A DNA stretch of 64,000 nt from Paludibaculum fermentans (GTDB lineage Bacteria; Acidobacteriota; Terriglobia; Bryobacterales; Bryobacteraceae), in contig NZ_CP063849.1 in the NCBI RefSeq assembly GCF_015277775.1, forward strand, positions 4,968,501 to 5,032,500, in the 5' to 3' direction. Position numbers and translations under genes: made by a program. The notes under the pieces were generated by a model. That model did no database searches and was not told the DNA's origin. It saw nothing but the letters and a program-made list of their open reading frames with translations. The first letter of the stretch is position 1; each line of letters begins with the position of its first letter. This document shows, piece by piece, positions 28,304 to 36,991 of the stretch.

Positions 28304-28963
28304 ATGTCCGGTTCGTGGTTGCACCGAATTCTCGTCCTGCTGTCGGCGTGCGCGCTGGCTGCCATTGTCTATGGCGTACCGCCGGTAGGCTCCCTGGCTG
28401 CGCCTGAAGTCGAAGCGGTCACCGCGTGGCTGGCTCATATGTTGTTCGCCGGCTTGGCTTTAGCCGCCTGGCGAACCTCACCCGCGGCCTCCTCGACAGC
28501 CGTTGTACCCGATTCCGGCTGGCCCTCGCTGCGCTCCATGGCAGTCGCCGCTCCGGCGGTCGTCGTTCTGCAAGTGGCCCTCGGTGCCGCCTATCGGCAC
28601 AAAGTCATGGGCGCCGTCCCGCACGTGGTCTGGGCCTTCATCGCCGCCATCGTTGTCATGATGGTCGCCGTTTCGGTAATGACTCACGCACAGGCCTTGG
28701 CGGGCATGAAACGCACCTGCGTCTGGCTGCTGAGCCTCATCGGGATCCAGGTCGTGCTGGGAGTCGCCGCGCTGGTCGCCCGCATGATGGGCGCCGAAGC
28801 AGGTTTGGCGATCCGCGCCGCCCTAATGACCCACGCCGGCACCGGCGCGCTGGTCCTCGCCTTGACTGTAGTTCTGTCGGCGCAAATCCTGCGCCATGTG
28901 GAGCAAGCTCCGGAGACGGGCTCATCGCGCCACGAGTTGGCTTCCCCGGGGCATCATTCATGA
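28304..28963 (+). CDS. COX15/CtaA-like heme A synthase homologue (short)
   Basis: A 219-residue polytopic membrane protein with about six hydrophobic helices. Histidines lie in or next to helices: WLAHMLF, AAYRHKVMG, VPHVVW, MTHAQ and THAGTG, as expected of heme-binding CtaA proteins. It is shorter than the usual eight-helix form (about 300-350 residues), which is built from two four-helix halves. Its stop overlaps the start of ctaB, and SCO1 and DUF420 follow, so a role in heme A synthesis for cytochrome c oxidase is strongly supported by context. Confidence 0.7.
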   Translation: MSGSWLHRILVLLSACALAAIVYGVPPVGSLAAPEVEAVTAWLAHMLFAGLALAAWRTSPAASSTAVVPDSGWPSLRSMAVAAPAVVVLQVALGAAYRHKVMGAVPHVVWAFIAAIVVMMVAVSVMTHAQALAGMKRTCVWLLSLIGIQVVLGVAALVARMMGAEAGLAIRAALMTHAGTGALVLALTVVLSAQILRHVEQAPETGSSRHELASPGHHS

Positions 28964-29814
28964 GAAGTTATCTCGATCTCACCAAGCCCAGAATCACCTG
29001 GCTCATCCTGATGAGTACAGGCATCGGCTATTTCTTCGGCCATCAGGGTTCGGTGGATTTCCTCCTGCTGTTCAACTGCCTGCTGGGCACGGCGCTCATC
29101 GCCTCCGGCACGGCCACCCTGAACCAGTGGTACGAACACGACGCCGACGCCAAGATGAATCGCACCAGCCAGCGGCCTATTCCCGCCGGCAAGGTCACCC
29201 CCCGCAACGCGCTGCTGTTCGGCATCGCCCTGCTGGTCGCCGGAGAACTCCAGCTCGGCTGGGGCGTCAACCCCCTCACCGCCTGGCTCGGCCTCTTCAC
29301 CGTCGCCAGCTACCTCTGCCTCTACACCCCGATGAAGCAGCGCACCTGGTGGTCCACCACCGTCGGCGCCTTCCCCGGAGCCATGCCTCCGCTGCTGGGC
29401 TTCGCCGCCGCGCGCGGCGTCCTCACCATCGACGCCTGGATCCTCTTCGCCATCATCTTCCTCTGGCAGTTCCCCCACTTCTACGCCATCGCCTGGATGT
29501 ATCGTGACGATTACGCCAAGGCCGGCATCCAGATGCTGCCCGTGGTCGAGCCCGACGGCGCTTCCACCTCCCGCCAGATCCTCGGCTTTGCCCTAGCCCT
29601 GATCCCCATCAGCCTGCTGCCTAGTTTCTTCAACATGACCGGCAATCTGTACCTCGCCGCAGCCCTGGTCCTGGGTGGATTCTTCCTGAATTCGGCCGCC
29701 CGCCTCAGCCGCGACCGCACGTCCCTCAACGCCCGCGGCGTCCTCAAGGCGAGCGTAATGTACCTGCCGCTCCTCTACCTGGCCCTGATTATCGACAGCT
29801 ACAAGCTATTCTAA
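28960..29814 (+). CDS. ctaB: protoheme IX farnesyltransferase (heme O synthase)
   Basis: A 284-residue UbiA-family prenyltransferase that adds a farnesyl group to heme B. The start at 28960 overlaps the preceding stop (ATGA). The motif LNQWYEHDADAKMNRTSQRP carries the first aspartate-rich DxxxD. The second polar loop YRDDYAKAGIQMLPVV is also present. It begins YLDLTKPRITWLI, as in CtaB/COX10. About eight membrane helices are visible. Confidence 0.95.
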   Translation: MRSYLDLTKPRITWLILMSTGIGYFFGHQGSVDFLLLFNCLLGTALIASGTATLNQWYEHDADAKMNRTSQRPIPAGKVTPRNALLFGIALLVAGELQLGWGVNPLTAWLGLFTVASYLCLYTPMKQRTWWSTTVGAFPGAMPPLLGFAAARGVLTIDAWILFAIIFLWQFPHFYAIAWMYRDDYAKAGIQMLPVVEPDGASTSRQILGFALALIPISLLPSFFNMTGNLYLAAALVLGGFFLNSAARLSRDRTSLNARGVLKASVMYLPLLYLALIIDSYKLF

Positions 29815-29823
29815 TAGTTGGCA

Positions 29824-30390
29824 ATGAAGATCCTTTCCTCCGCCGCACTGGGTGCGGCCTGTCTCTGTCTGGCCGCTTGCCTGAATTCCGGCCTCCCCAC
29901 CCTAGGGGAAGTGCCCCACTTCACCCTGACCAACCAGGACGGGCAGAAGTATGAAAGCACCGCCGCCCTCGCCAACAAAGTCTGGGTGGCCGACTTCATC
30001 TTTACCACCTGCCACGGCCCCTGCCCGCGCATGAGCGCCCAGATGCACAAACTGCAGGAGGACACGAAGGACCTCTCTGACGTCGAACTCGTCTCCTTCA
30101 CCGTCGACCCCAAAACCGACACCCCCGAAGTCCTCACCGCCTACGCCAAGCAGTTCAAAGCCGACCCCGAGCGTTGGACCTTCCTCACCGGCCCGGCGGA
30201 GGCCCTCAATAAACTCAGCTTCGACACCTTCCGCCTCGGCAATGTCGGCGACGGCAAGCTGGAGCATTCCACCCGTTTCGTCCTGATCGACCGCAAGGGC
30301 CGCATCCGCGGCTACTACGACACCACCGACGCCACCGCCCTGCCCCAACTGGTGGAAGACATCGGCAAGGTCCGGAAAGAGGTCTTGTGA
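29824..30390 (+). CDS. SCO1/SenC copper chaperone lipoprotein
   Basis: A 188-residue protein from ATG 29824 (an upstream TTG at 29818 is less likely). A lipoprotein signal ends in CLAAC. The thioredoxin-like domain carries the copper motif TTCHGPCPRM (CxxxCP) and the distal histidine in LEHSTRFVLID, the three ligands of SCO proteins. These deliver copper to the CuA site of cytochrome c oxidase subunit II on the periplasmic side. It sits between ctaB and a DUF420 gene. Confidence 0.92.
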   Translation: MKILSSAALGAACLCLAACLNSGLPTLGEVPHFTLTNQDGQKYESTAALANKVWVADFIFTTCHGPCPRMSAQMHKLQEDTKDLSDVELVSFTVDPKTDTPEVLTAYAKQFKADPERWTFLTGPAEALNKLSFDTFRLGNVGDGKLEHSTRFVLIDRKGRIRGYYDTTDATALPQLVEDIGKVRKEVL

Positions 30391-30391
30391 C

Positions 30392-30805
30392 ATGGAAGTG
30401 CGTGATCTACCCACGCTGAACGCCTGCCTGAACAGCCTGTCCGCCATACTCCTGGTCATCGGCTACGTTCTCATCCGCCGCCGCAATTTCGACGCCCATA
30501 AGAAGGTGATGCTGGCCGCCTTCACCACCTCCACCCTATTCCTGACCAGCTATCTCATCTACCACTACCAGGTGGGCTCCGTTCGCTTTCAGCACCCCGG
30601 CGCCATCCGGATCGTCTACCTCACCATCCTGTTGACCCATACGATCCTCGCTGTGGCAGTTGCCCCCTTGGCGATTACAACCCTCTACCGCGCCTGGACC
30701 GGCCAACTCGCCCGCCACCGCAAACTGGCCCGCATCACCCTGCCCATCTGGCTCTATGTCAGCGTCACGGGCGTGGTCGTTTACCTGATGCTGTACCATC
30801 TTTGA
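30392..30805 (+). CDS. DUF420 membrane protein
   Basis: A 137-residue protein with four membrane helices. It has a characteristic pattern of histidines (FDAHKKVM, IYHYQVGS, LLTHTILA, ARHRKLARITLPIWLYVSVTGV). DUF420 proteins accompany cytochrome oxidase and SCO1 genes and are thought to help oxidase assembly. The start follows the SCO1 stop by one base, and its own stop overlaps the next start (TGATG). Confidence 0.85.
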   Translation: MEVRDLPTLNACLNSLSAILLVIGYVLIRRRNFDAHKKVMLAAFTTSTLFLTSYLIYHYQVGSVRFQHPGAIRIVYLTILLTHTILAVAVAPLAITTLYRAWTGQLARHRKLARITLPIWLYVSVTGVVVYLMLYHL

Positions 30806-31554
30806 TGGGAATCTCTGACACCGTGGAATGGAACGCCGCCCTCTATGATCAGCGCCACTCGTTTGTCTGGAAGAGTGCTGAAGACCTGATCGCCCTGCTC
30901 GCCCCCGCCGCCGGAGAGCACATCCTCGACGTCGGCTGCGGCACCGGCCAACTCACCGCCAAACTCGGCGCTACGGGCGCCATCGTCACCGGGCTCGACA
31001 GCTCCGAAACCATGCTCGAACAGGCCCGCGCCGCCTACCCCGCCGGCTCCTGGATCCACGCCAGCCTGCCCGACTACGTCGCACACGAGCAGTTCGACGC
31101 CATCTTCTCCAACGCCGCCCTCCACTGGATCCGTCCGCCCCAGCAGGCCGCTGACCGCATGTTCGCCGCCCTCAAACCCGGCGGCCGGCTTGTCGCCGAG
31201 TTCGGCGGCGCCGGAAACGTCGCCTCACTCCTCAATGCGGCCAGGGAGATCTTCGGCGAGCGCGGCGAAACCGTCGATTTGCCCTGGTACTTCCCCGGCA
31301 TCGGCGAATACGCCACAGTCCTCGAAAACGCGGGCTTCGAAGTAGTGTATGCCCTCCTGTTCGACCGCCTGACCCCGCTGGACGGCGGCGACGCCGGTCT
31401 CGCCAACTGGATGGAAATGTTCGCCCCGCAGTGGCGCGCCTCTGTCCTGAATCGCTACGAAGAAATGGCCCGTCCAACTTTGTATGATGCGGAGTCCGGC
31501 CAGTGGCGCATGGACTACCGCCGCCTACGCATCGCGGCGCGCAAACGCGCCTGA
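30805..31554 (+). CDS. class I methyltransferase (trans-aconitate-methyltransferase-like)
   Basis: A 249-residue SAM-dependent methyltransferase. Motif I reads ILDVGCGTGQLT, the acidic residue after strand 2 is in VTGLDSSETML, and FDAIFSNAALHWI matches the Tam/UbiE-like motif II. It is close in architecture to trans-aconitate 2-methyltransferase. The substrate is inferred only. It is translationally coupled to the DUF420 gene and followed three bases later by lgt. Confidence 0.85.
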   Translation: MGISDTVEWNAALYDQRHSFVWKSAEDLIALLAPAAGEHILDVGCGTGQLTAKLGATGAIVTGLDSSETMLEQARAAYPAGSWIHASLPDYVAHEQFDAIFSNAALHWIRPPQQAADRMFAALKPGGRLVAEFGGAGNVASLLNAAREIFGERGETVDLPWYFPGIGEYATVLENAGFEVVYALLFDRLTPLDGGDAGLANWMEMFAPQWRASVLNRYEEMARPTLYDAESGQWRMDYRRLRIAARKRA

Positions 31555-31557
31555 ACC

Positions 31558-32355
31558 ATGTTTCCCAAACTCATCTCCATTGGATCGTTCTTCCTGCCCA
31601 CCTACGGGCTGCTGGTCGCGCTCGGCTTCCTGGCCGGCATCTGGCTCACCACCAGGCTCGCCCGCCGCGCCGGAATCGATCCCGAGAAGGTGAACAATCT
31701 CGCCATCTACTGCGCTCTCACCGGCTTAGCCGGAGCGAAGCTCCTCATGTTCGTGATGGACTTCGACTACTACGCCAAGAATCCAGGCCGCATCTTCTCC
31801 TTCGACACCCTGCTCTCGGCCGGTGTCTACTACGGCGGCTTCCTGGGCGCCTTCGTCTTCGCCTGGGCTTACATCAAGCGCCAGAAGTTGCCCTGGTTGA
31901 AGACCGCCGACGTCTTCGCCCCCGGAGTCGCGCTCGGCCATGCCATCGGCCGCCTTGGCTGCTTCGCCGCCGGCTGCTGCTGGGGCTCTCTCTGCGACCG
32001 TCCCTGGGCCGTCACCTTTGAAAACCCCGCCGCCCACGACCTCACCGGCGTCCCGCTGGGCATCCCCCTCCACCCGGCCCAACTCTATGAGGCAGCAGTG
32101 GTTGCCCTGCTGGCCGCATTCCTCTACCGGCAAAGCGGCAAGCTCCATCGCGACGGCCAGATCCTCGGACTCTATCTCCTTCTTTATGCCGTCGCCCGCG
32201 TGACCGTGGAGTTCTTTCGCTTCCACGAGCAGGCCCTCCCCTGGGGTGGCCCCTTCACCTGGACCCAGTGGATTGCCCTTGGCCTCGGAGCCGGAGGCGC
32301 CGCCCTGCTGCTGCGGCCCAACCGCTCCACCCCTGTGGCTGTGCCCGCCCGCTAG
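31558..32355 (+). CDS. lgt: prolipoprotein diacylglyceryl transferase
   Basis: A 265-residue inner-membrane enzyme that transfers diacylglycerol from phosphatidylglycerol to the lipobox cysteine of prolipoproteins. The signature HAIGRLGCFAAGCCWG (with the HGRxGCF-type block) is clear, together with an N-terminal YG block (PTYGLLVALGF) and HPAQLYEA. Seven or so membrane helices are visible. It is the last gene of the run starting at the CtaA-like gene. Confidence 0.95.
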   Translation: MFPKLISIGSFFLPTYGLLVALGFLAGIWLTTRLARRAGIDPEKVNNLAIYCALTGLAGAKLLMFVMDFDYYAKNPGRIFSFDTLLSAGVYYGGFLGAFVFAWAYIKRQKLPWLKTADVFAPGVALGHAIGRLGCFAAGCCWGSLCDRPWAVTFENPAAHDLTGVPLGIPLHPAQLYEAAVVALLAAFLYRQSGKLHRDGQILGLYLLLYAVARVTVEFFRFHEQALPWGGPFTWTQWIALGLGAGGAALLLRPNRSTPVAVPAR

Positions 32356-32845
32356 TACCCATCCCATTGAAATACCAGCGGCTTTCGGGCCGGAGCCTTA
32401 CCTGAAACCGCCCCACGCCGCCCCGCCTTCTTTTTGGTAATCGTTCCTGCCTCGAAAACTGTAGGGCGTCCGCCCAATCAAGTCCTTTCGCACTTCCGCC
32501 GATAGACTCAGTGACGGCATAGACAGGGAACTGGTCCGGAAGCCCCGGCCAGTCCTCAGCCTCGAGGCACTGGAGTGAAATTGGGGATTAAATCAAGGAC
32601 GCCGGTTCCAAACGCGGAGACGTGGCCGCTGCCTGTGCACCGGCCCCATCCAGCCGTTCCGGGCCGGGCCGTCAGTAGTTTATGCCCCTTGTTCTCCAGT
32701 AGAACCCTGATACGTACGTCGCAACTCAGCGTTTCCCTACCCGGAAAGTACCGGCCGTCTAGTACCGGCCCACCCATGGTAAGGTATCCACCCAATCGTT
32801 ATTTGACCGGCACCACTCGATACTTATTTCAGGTCGAACTTTCTC
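32356..32845. other. 490-base intergenic region before the Tad-like genes
   Basis: No convincing coding frame was found. A 10-base direct repeat AGTACCGGCC occurs at 32747-32756 and 32761-32770, about 80 bases before the TadE start. The 3' part is AT-richer (TTATTTGACC to TACTTATTTC) and probably contains the promoter of the TadE-TadG genes. No riboswitch was recognised. Confidence 0.4.
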
Positions 32846-33346
32846 ATGGCTACTGAGGCGAACCATATGTCTTCGCGACCATCCAGGCGTCGCCAGCGCG
32901 GTAACGCGATGGTTGAGGCTACGCTCGTCATTCTGCCGTTCTTCGCCATCGTCCTGAGCATTATCGACTTCGGCCGGGCATTCTATGCCCGCACCGCGAT
33001 TCAGTACGCTGTCCAGGCCGGCACCCGTTACGCAGTCACCTTTCAGACGATGACCGGCATGTGCCAGGACGCCTCCATTAAGGAAGTCGTCCGCCGCAGT
33101 TCGGTCGGGTTTCTCACCGCCACCGACATCTCAACCAAGACTTTTATTCGCTACTACAAGCCGGACACGCTGGCCGCAACTGCCTCCAACATGCCGGGCA
33201 ACATCGTGGAAGTCTCGGTCGAGGGTTACCAGTTTAGATGGATCGCGCCATTGTGGCGCACGGCAACACCCATGACCATCCTCGCCCGATCGAGCGATCG
33301 CATGGAAGGACTGCCCGGCGGCTCGTCAGGACCGCCCTGCCGTTGA
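32846..33346 (+). CDS. TadE-family minor pilin
   Basis: A 166-residue protein. Its N-terminus RRRQRGNAMVEATLVILPFFAIVLSIIDFGRAF is the TadE motif: basic leader, G-N-A-M-V-E and a single hydrophobic helix with the conserved Glu. TadE proteins are pseudopilins of the Tad/Flp pilus system. An AGGTCG sits ten bases before ATG 32846; ATG 32867 is an alternative start. It is the first of three Tad-like genes. Confidence 0.85.
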   Translation: MATEANHMSSRPSRRRQRGNAMVEATLVILPFFAIVLSIIDFGRAFYARTAIQYAVQAGTRYAVTFQTMTGMCQDASIKEVVRRSSVGFLTATDISTKTFIRYYKPDTLAATASNMPGNIVEVSVEGYQFRWIAPLWRTATPMTILARSSDRMEGLPGGSSGPPCR

Positions 33347-33356
33347 GAAAGCTGAG

Positions 33357-33980
33357 ATGCGCATGAGACTCGCACGCCAATCCAAGAAGAAAACCCAGGG
33401 AGGTCACTCCCTGGTCGACTTTGCTCTGGTCAGCATGTTCCTGATCCCCATCATGATGGCGACCATCTCAGTCGGCTTCAACACCAGCCGGGCTATCCAG
33501 GTCACCACGGTCACCCGCGACGCCGCCAACATGTACGCCCGTTGGGTCGACTTCAGTCTCGCCTCCAACCAAAACCTTCTCGTCCGCCTGGCCGCCGGCC
33601 TGGATATGACAGCCACCTCGGGCAACGGGGTCATCATCCTTTCCAAGGTCACCTACATCGCCTCCTCAGACTGCACGGGCGCCGGACTAACGACTGGCCA
33701 GTGCACGAACATGAACCAGTACGTAATCATCAACCGGATTGTCGTCGGCAACGCCAGCTTCAAAACCAGTGCGTTCGGCACACCGGGCAGCCTCGCAGCC
33801 AACGGCGACGTGCAAGGCTATCTGACCGATGCCTCGGCACGCGCCACCAACTTCGGAAATGTTCTCACTCTGACATCCGGTCAGTTTGCGTTCATGGCCG
33901 AAGGCTTCTTCAAAGGATTGAGCTGGAGCGTTCCCGGCTCGAACGTCGGCAATCTGATCTCGCGCCGGTACATTTTCTGA
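33357..33980 (+). CDS. TadE/TadF-like pseudopilin
   Basis: A 207-residue protein starting MRMRLARQSKKKTQGGHSLVDFALVSMFLIPIMMA. This is a TadE-like leader in which the usual Glu is Asp (SLVDFAL), followed by one membrane helix and an extracytoplasmic region with a possible disulphide (SDCTGAGLTTGQCTN). It lies ten bases after the TadE gene and is probably another minor pilin. Function is inferred from the N-terminal motif and neighbours. Confidence 0.75.
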   Translation: MRMRLARQSKKKTQGGHSLVDFALVSMFLIPIMMATISVGFNTSRAIQVTTVTRDAANMYARWVDFSLASNQNLLVRLAAGLDMTATSGNGVIILSKVTYIASSDCTGAGLTTGQCTNMNQYVIINRIVVGNASFKTSAFGTPGSLAANGDVQGYLTDASARATNFGNVLTLTSGQFAFMAEGFFKGLSWSVPGSNVGNLISRRYIF

Positions 33981-34026
33981 CAGGTTCAGCCTGGCGCATT
34001 GTTGTTTGTCTCCCCAGAGGTGAGTG

Positions 34027-35607
34027 ATGCCATCCACGAATTCAGCCATTGTCCAAGGTAAACGCTCCCGGCGTTGGACAGCACGGCAAAAGGGTATTTT
34101 CCTTCCGCTCACGGCCGTCCTCATCGCCGTGCTGATCCCCATCGTGGGCTTGGCTGTCGATGCGGGCGTGCTGTTCGTGCTGAAAACCATGATCTCGGCC
34201 TCGGCGGACGCCGCGGCCATCGCCGCCGCGCGCAACCTCAGCGTCGGCCTGACCATCGCGGACCAGACAGCCGCGGCGCAGGCTCGCGCCGTCGACTTCT
34301 TCAACGCAAACCTGAAGGCTGGCAGCTTCGGCACGAAGAATCAGGCCATCACGGTTAACGTCGCGGAGTCCGCCTACCGCACCCGCACGGTCACCGTCAC
34401 GGCTTCGGTGGATGCGCCGCAGTACTTCATGCGCTATCTGGGCTTCACCACCACTCACGTGGTCGCCACCGGTAAGGCCTCGCGCCGCGACGTCAACCTG
34501 CTGCTCGTGCTCGACCGCTCCGGCTCCATGGCGGACACCGGCACCAACGGCAAGCCTTGCACCACCATGCGCAATGCCGCCACCACCTTTGTAAACATGT
34601 TCGCCGAGCAGCGCGATCGCCTCGGCCTCGTCACCTTCGGCGGCGCCTGGTACCTGAACTTCGCGCCCTCCATGACCTTCAAGACCGGCTCCCCGTCCAT
34701 GCTCACCAGGATTGCGGCCATCACATGCAGCGGCGGCACCGGCACCGGTTCAGCCCTGGACGCGGCCTACGATCAACTCGTCGCCATTAACGAGCCGGGC
34801 ACCTTGAATATGATCGTCCTCTTCACCGACGGTTACGCCAACCTCTTCCATGCCAGCTTCCCTGTGAAGACAAGGTCCGACACACGCTACGGTTATTCCG
34901 GCGGCCCCACCGGATGCACAAGTGAGTCGTCTACGTGCACCATGCTCCCCAGCACCTGCACCGACGCCAACGGCGACAAGTACGACCGCAATTCGGGCCA
35001 GAGTTCCGCCAATTACAGCGCGCCCAACTGGAATCCCAACTGGACCCCAACCAATCTGGTGGGAGGCTTGACCCAGGCCGCCGGTGACACCTACAGCCTG
35101 TCCACTGGCGCGACTTACGGACTGATCAAGGAGGCTGCGTCTTCGGCCACGGATGTCAGTGACCCGCTCATCGCAGGCTCCGGGTGCGCCTTCACCAGCA
35201 GCGCAACCAATGTCCGGCGAGACGTTGCCTATATCCCCGACACCGAAATCCACGGCTACAGCACAACCGGGTACAAGGCGATCGCCACCTTCACCTCCGG
35301 CACCTACAATGGCCAAAAGCGTCCTGATGTGCCAATGGCCGTCACCGGTGCCGGCATGAACGTCGCCGACAACATCGCCACCACCGCGCGCAGCAACTCC
35401 ACTCTGAAGCCGGCACTCTACACCATCGGCTTGGGCAGCAACGGCGGTGTCGACCACGAACTGCTACGCCGCATCGCCAACGATCCGGCCAGCCCCATCT
35501 ACACCGACACCCAGAACACGGGCATGTACGCCTACGCGCCGACACCCACTGACCTGAACTACGCGTTCGTCCGCATCGCCAGTGAAATCCTCCGCATCGC
35601 CCAGTAA
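34027..35607 (+). CDS. TadG-like pilus protein with VWA domain
   Basis: A 526-residue protein from ATG 34027, preceded by AGAGGTGAG. The N-terminus RQKGIFLPLTAVLIAVLIPIVGLAVDAG is a TadG helix. The extracytoplasmic part is a von Willebrand A domain with MIDAS motif VLDRSGSM, later segments FGGAWYLNF and LFTDGYAN, and a cysteine-containing insert (GCTSESSTCTMLPSTCTDANG). TadG-VWA proteins occur in Tad loci and probably mediate adhesion. A terminator hairpin follows at 35651. The major pilin, secretin and ATPases are not in the window. Confidence 0.85.
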   Translation: MPSTNSAIVQGKRSRRWTARQKGIFLPLTAVLIAVLIPIVGLAVDAGVLFVLKTMISASADAAAIAAARNLSVGLTIADQTAAAQARAVDFFNANLKAGSFGTKNQAITVNVAESAYRTRTVTVTASVDAPQYFMRYLGFTTTHVVATGKASRRDVNLLLVLDRSGSMADTGTNGKPCTTMRNAATTFVNMFAEQRDRLGLVTFGGAWYLNFAPSMTFKTGSPSMLTRIAAITCSGGTGTGSALDAAYDQLVAINEPGTLNMIVLFTDGYANLFHASFPVKTRSDTRYGYSGGPTGCTSESSTCTMLPSTCTDANGDKYDRNSGQSSANYSAPNWNPNWTPTNLVGGLTQAAGDTYSLSTGATYGLIKEAASSATDVSDPLIAGSGCAFTSSATNVRRDVAYIPDTEIHGYSTTGYKAIATFTSGTYNGQKRPDVPMAVTGAGMNVADNIATTARSNSTLKPALYTIGLGSNGGVDHELLRRIANDPASPIYTDTQNTGMYAYAPTPTDLNYAFVRIASEILRIAQ

Positions 35608-35650
35608 GCCCTCCGGCTACCGGGCCCTCGCGGCTTCCAGTCAAACACAG

Positions 35651-35683
35651 AAAAGGGGCGCTCCCGGGCGCCCCTTTTCTTTT
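35651..35683 (+). terminator. bidirectional rho-independent terminator
   Basis: A perfect 11-bp stem, AAAAGGGGCGC (35651-35661) with GCGCCCCTTTT (35668-35678), 6-base loop, followed by CTTTT. The A-run on the other side makes it functional for the convergent oxidoreductase gene as well, so it separates the Tad-like genes from the gene ending at 35702. Confidence 0.9.
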
Positions 35684-35701
35684 CCAGCCATGCTCGTCCG
35701 G

Positions 35702-36787
35702 CTACTTGAGCTTCACTGCCCGGCCCGTCCTGATCGACTCCTTCGCCGCCTCGATCAGCTCCACCACCTGCGCGTTCAGGTCGATGCCGGTCATCCCGGA
35801 CGGAGCCGTCTTCGACTCAATCGCATGCACCATGGCCGCAATCGGCTCGGCCGCCTCCGGAGCCAGCGGTTTGATCGGAACCTCTTCCACCGCCCCCCGG
35901 CCCTTCCGCAGCTCCACCTTCTGGCTCGTCATATACACGCTGCCCTGCCGCCCGAACAGTTCCAGATCCTGGAAGCTGCGCGGCAGGTCCCAGCTGCCTT
36001 CCAGCACCGCTACGCCCTGTGCGTAGTGCAGCACGATCGTCGCGTTGTCTTCCACCTTGGGGAACTCCTCCGGCCGCAGATGATTCACCTGCGCGAACAC
36101 CGTCTCGGGCCGCCCCAGGTACATCAGGCTCCACAACGCGTTGTAGCACCCGAAATCCACCAGCGCGCCCGCGCCGTTCTTCACCGGATCCGTCAGCCAG
36201 TTGAAAAAATACTTGTTCAAACCCGTCGGACCGCCTGGACCGCCGTGCCCCACCACGCCGCGAATCCGCCAGACTTTGCCCAATTGGCCCGAATCGGCGA
36301 TCTCCTTGGCCACATAGTTCGACGGCCACCACGCCATCTGGTAGTTCGTCAGGATGTAGATGCCGTGCTTCGCCGCCAGATCCTTGATCGCCAGCGCGTC
36401 CTTATACGTCGACGCCAGCGGCTTCTCGAACATCACGTGGATCTTGCGCGGCGCGCAATACTCCACAATCTCCCGGTGCCGGTTGTTCTCGACAAACGAC
36501 CACACGATCTCCGGCTTCTTCTCATCGATCATCTTCTTCCAGTCGGAGAAGATCAGGTCATCGGGCACCTTGCGGCGTTTCGCCTCCGCCACCAGCTCCG
36601 GCTCGCTCTCGGCGACCCCCACCAGCCGGGCCGACTGCCCCTGCACCATCTTGTTCAAATGGCCCCAAACGTGGGAATGGACCAGGCCAACCACTGCAAT
36701 TGTATGTTCCGCCGCCACCAGCGGAAGGCTCATAAGACCCATGAGCAAAACTGCGAAAAGACGCATTCTGAGTACCGACCTCCGCAT
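35702..36787 (-). CDS. exported Gfo/Idh/MocA-family oxidoreductase
   Basis: A 361-residue protein with a signal peptide (MRLFAVLLMGLMSLPLVAA; ATG at 36787 or 36766). The NAD-binding start is IAVVGLVHSHVWGH, an atypical glycine loop in which GxGxxG is degraded to GLVHSH. The catalytic motif FEKPLAS is present. The C-terminal domain is complete. It is probably a periplasmic sugar or inositol dehydrogenase-like enzyme, but the unusual dinucleotide loop makes cofactor use uncertain. It is monocistronic. Confidence 0.85.
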   Translation of the reverse strand: MRRSVLRMRLFAVLLMGLMSLPLVAAEHTIAVVGLVHSHVWGHLNKMVQGQSARLVGVAESEPELVAEAKRRKVPDDLIFSDWKKMIDEKKPEIVWSFVENNRHREIVEYCAPRKIHVMFEKPLASTYKDALAIKDLAAKHGIYILTNYQMAWWPSNYVAKEIADSGQLGKVWRIRGVVGHGGPGGPTGLNKYFFNWLTDPVKNGAGALVDFGCYNALWSLMYLGRPETVFAQVNHLRPEEFPKVEDNATIVLHYAQGVAVLEGSWDLPRSFQDLELFGRQGSVYMTSQKVELRKGRGAVEEVPIKPLAPEAAEPIAAMVHAIESKTAPSGMTGIDLNAQVVELIEAAKESIRTGRAVKLK

Positions 36788-36991
36788 TCAGAATACGCCG
36801 CGGTCCCAGGTACCCCGCAACCCGCGTCCTTTCAAGGGTCTTGCATCCATTCGCGAACTAGTGCATCCATTTCAGATAACCGTTTGTGGCCGGCGCCGGA
36901 AATCTGTTCATCCGCCGCCTGCGTACACACGGACAGCAAGCTGTGATACATTCGATCACCACAGCGTGAGACTGGTTGGGATCGGGAGGGG

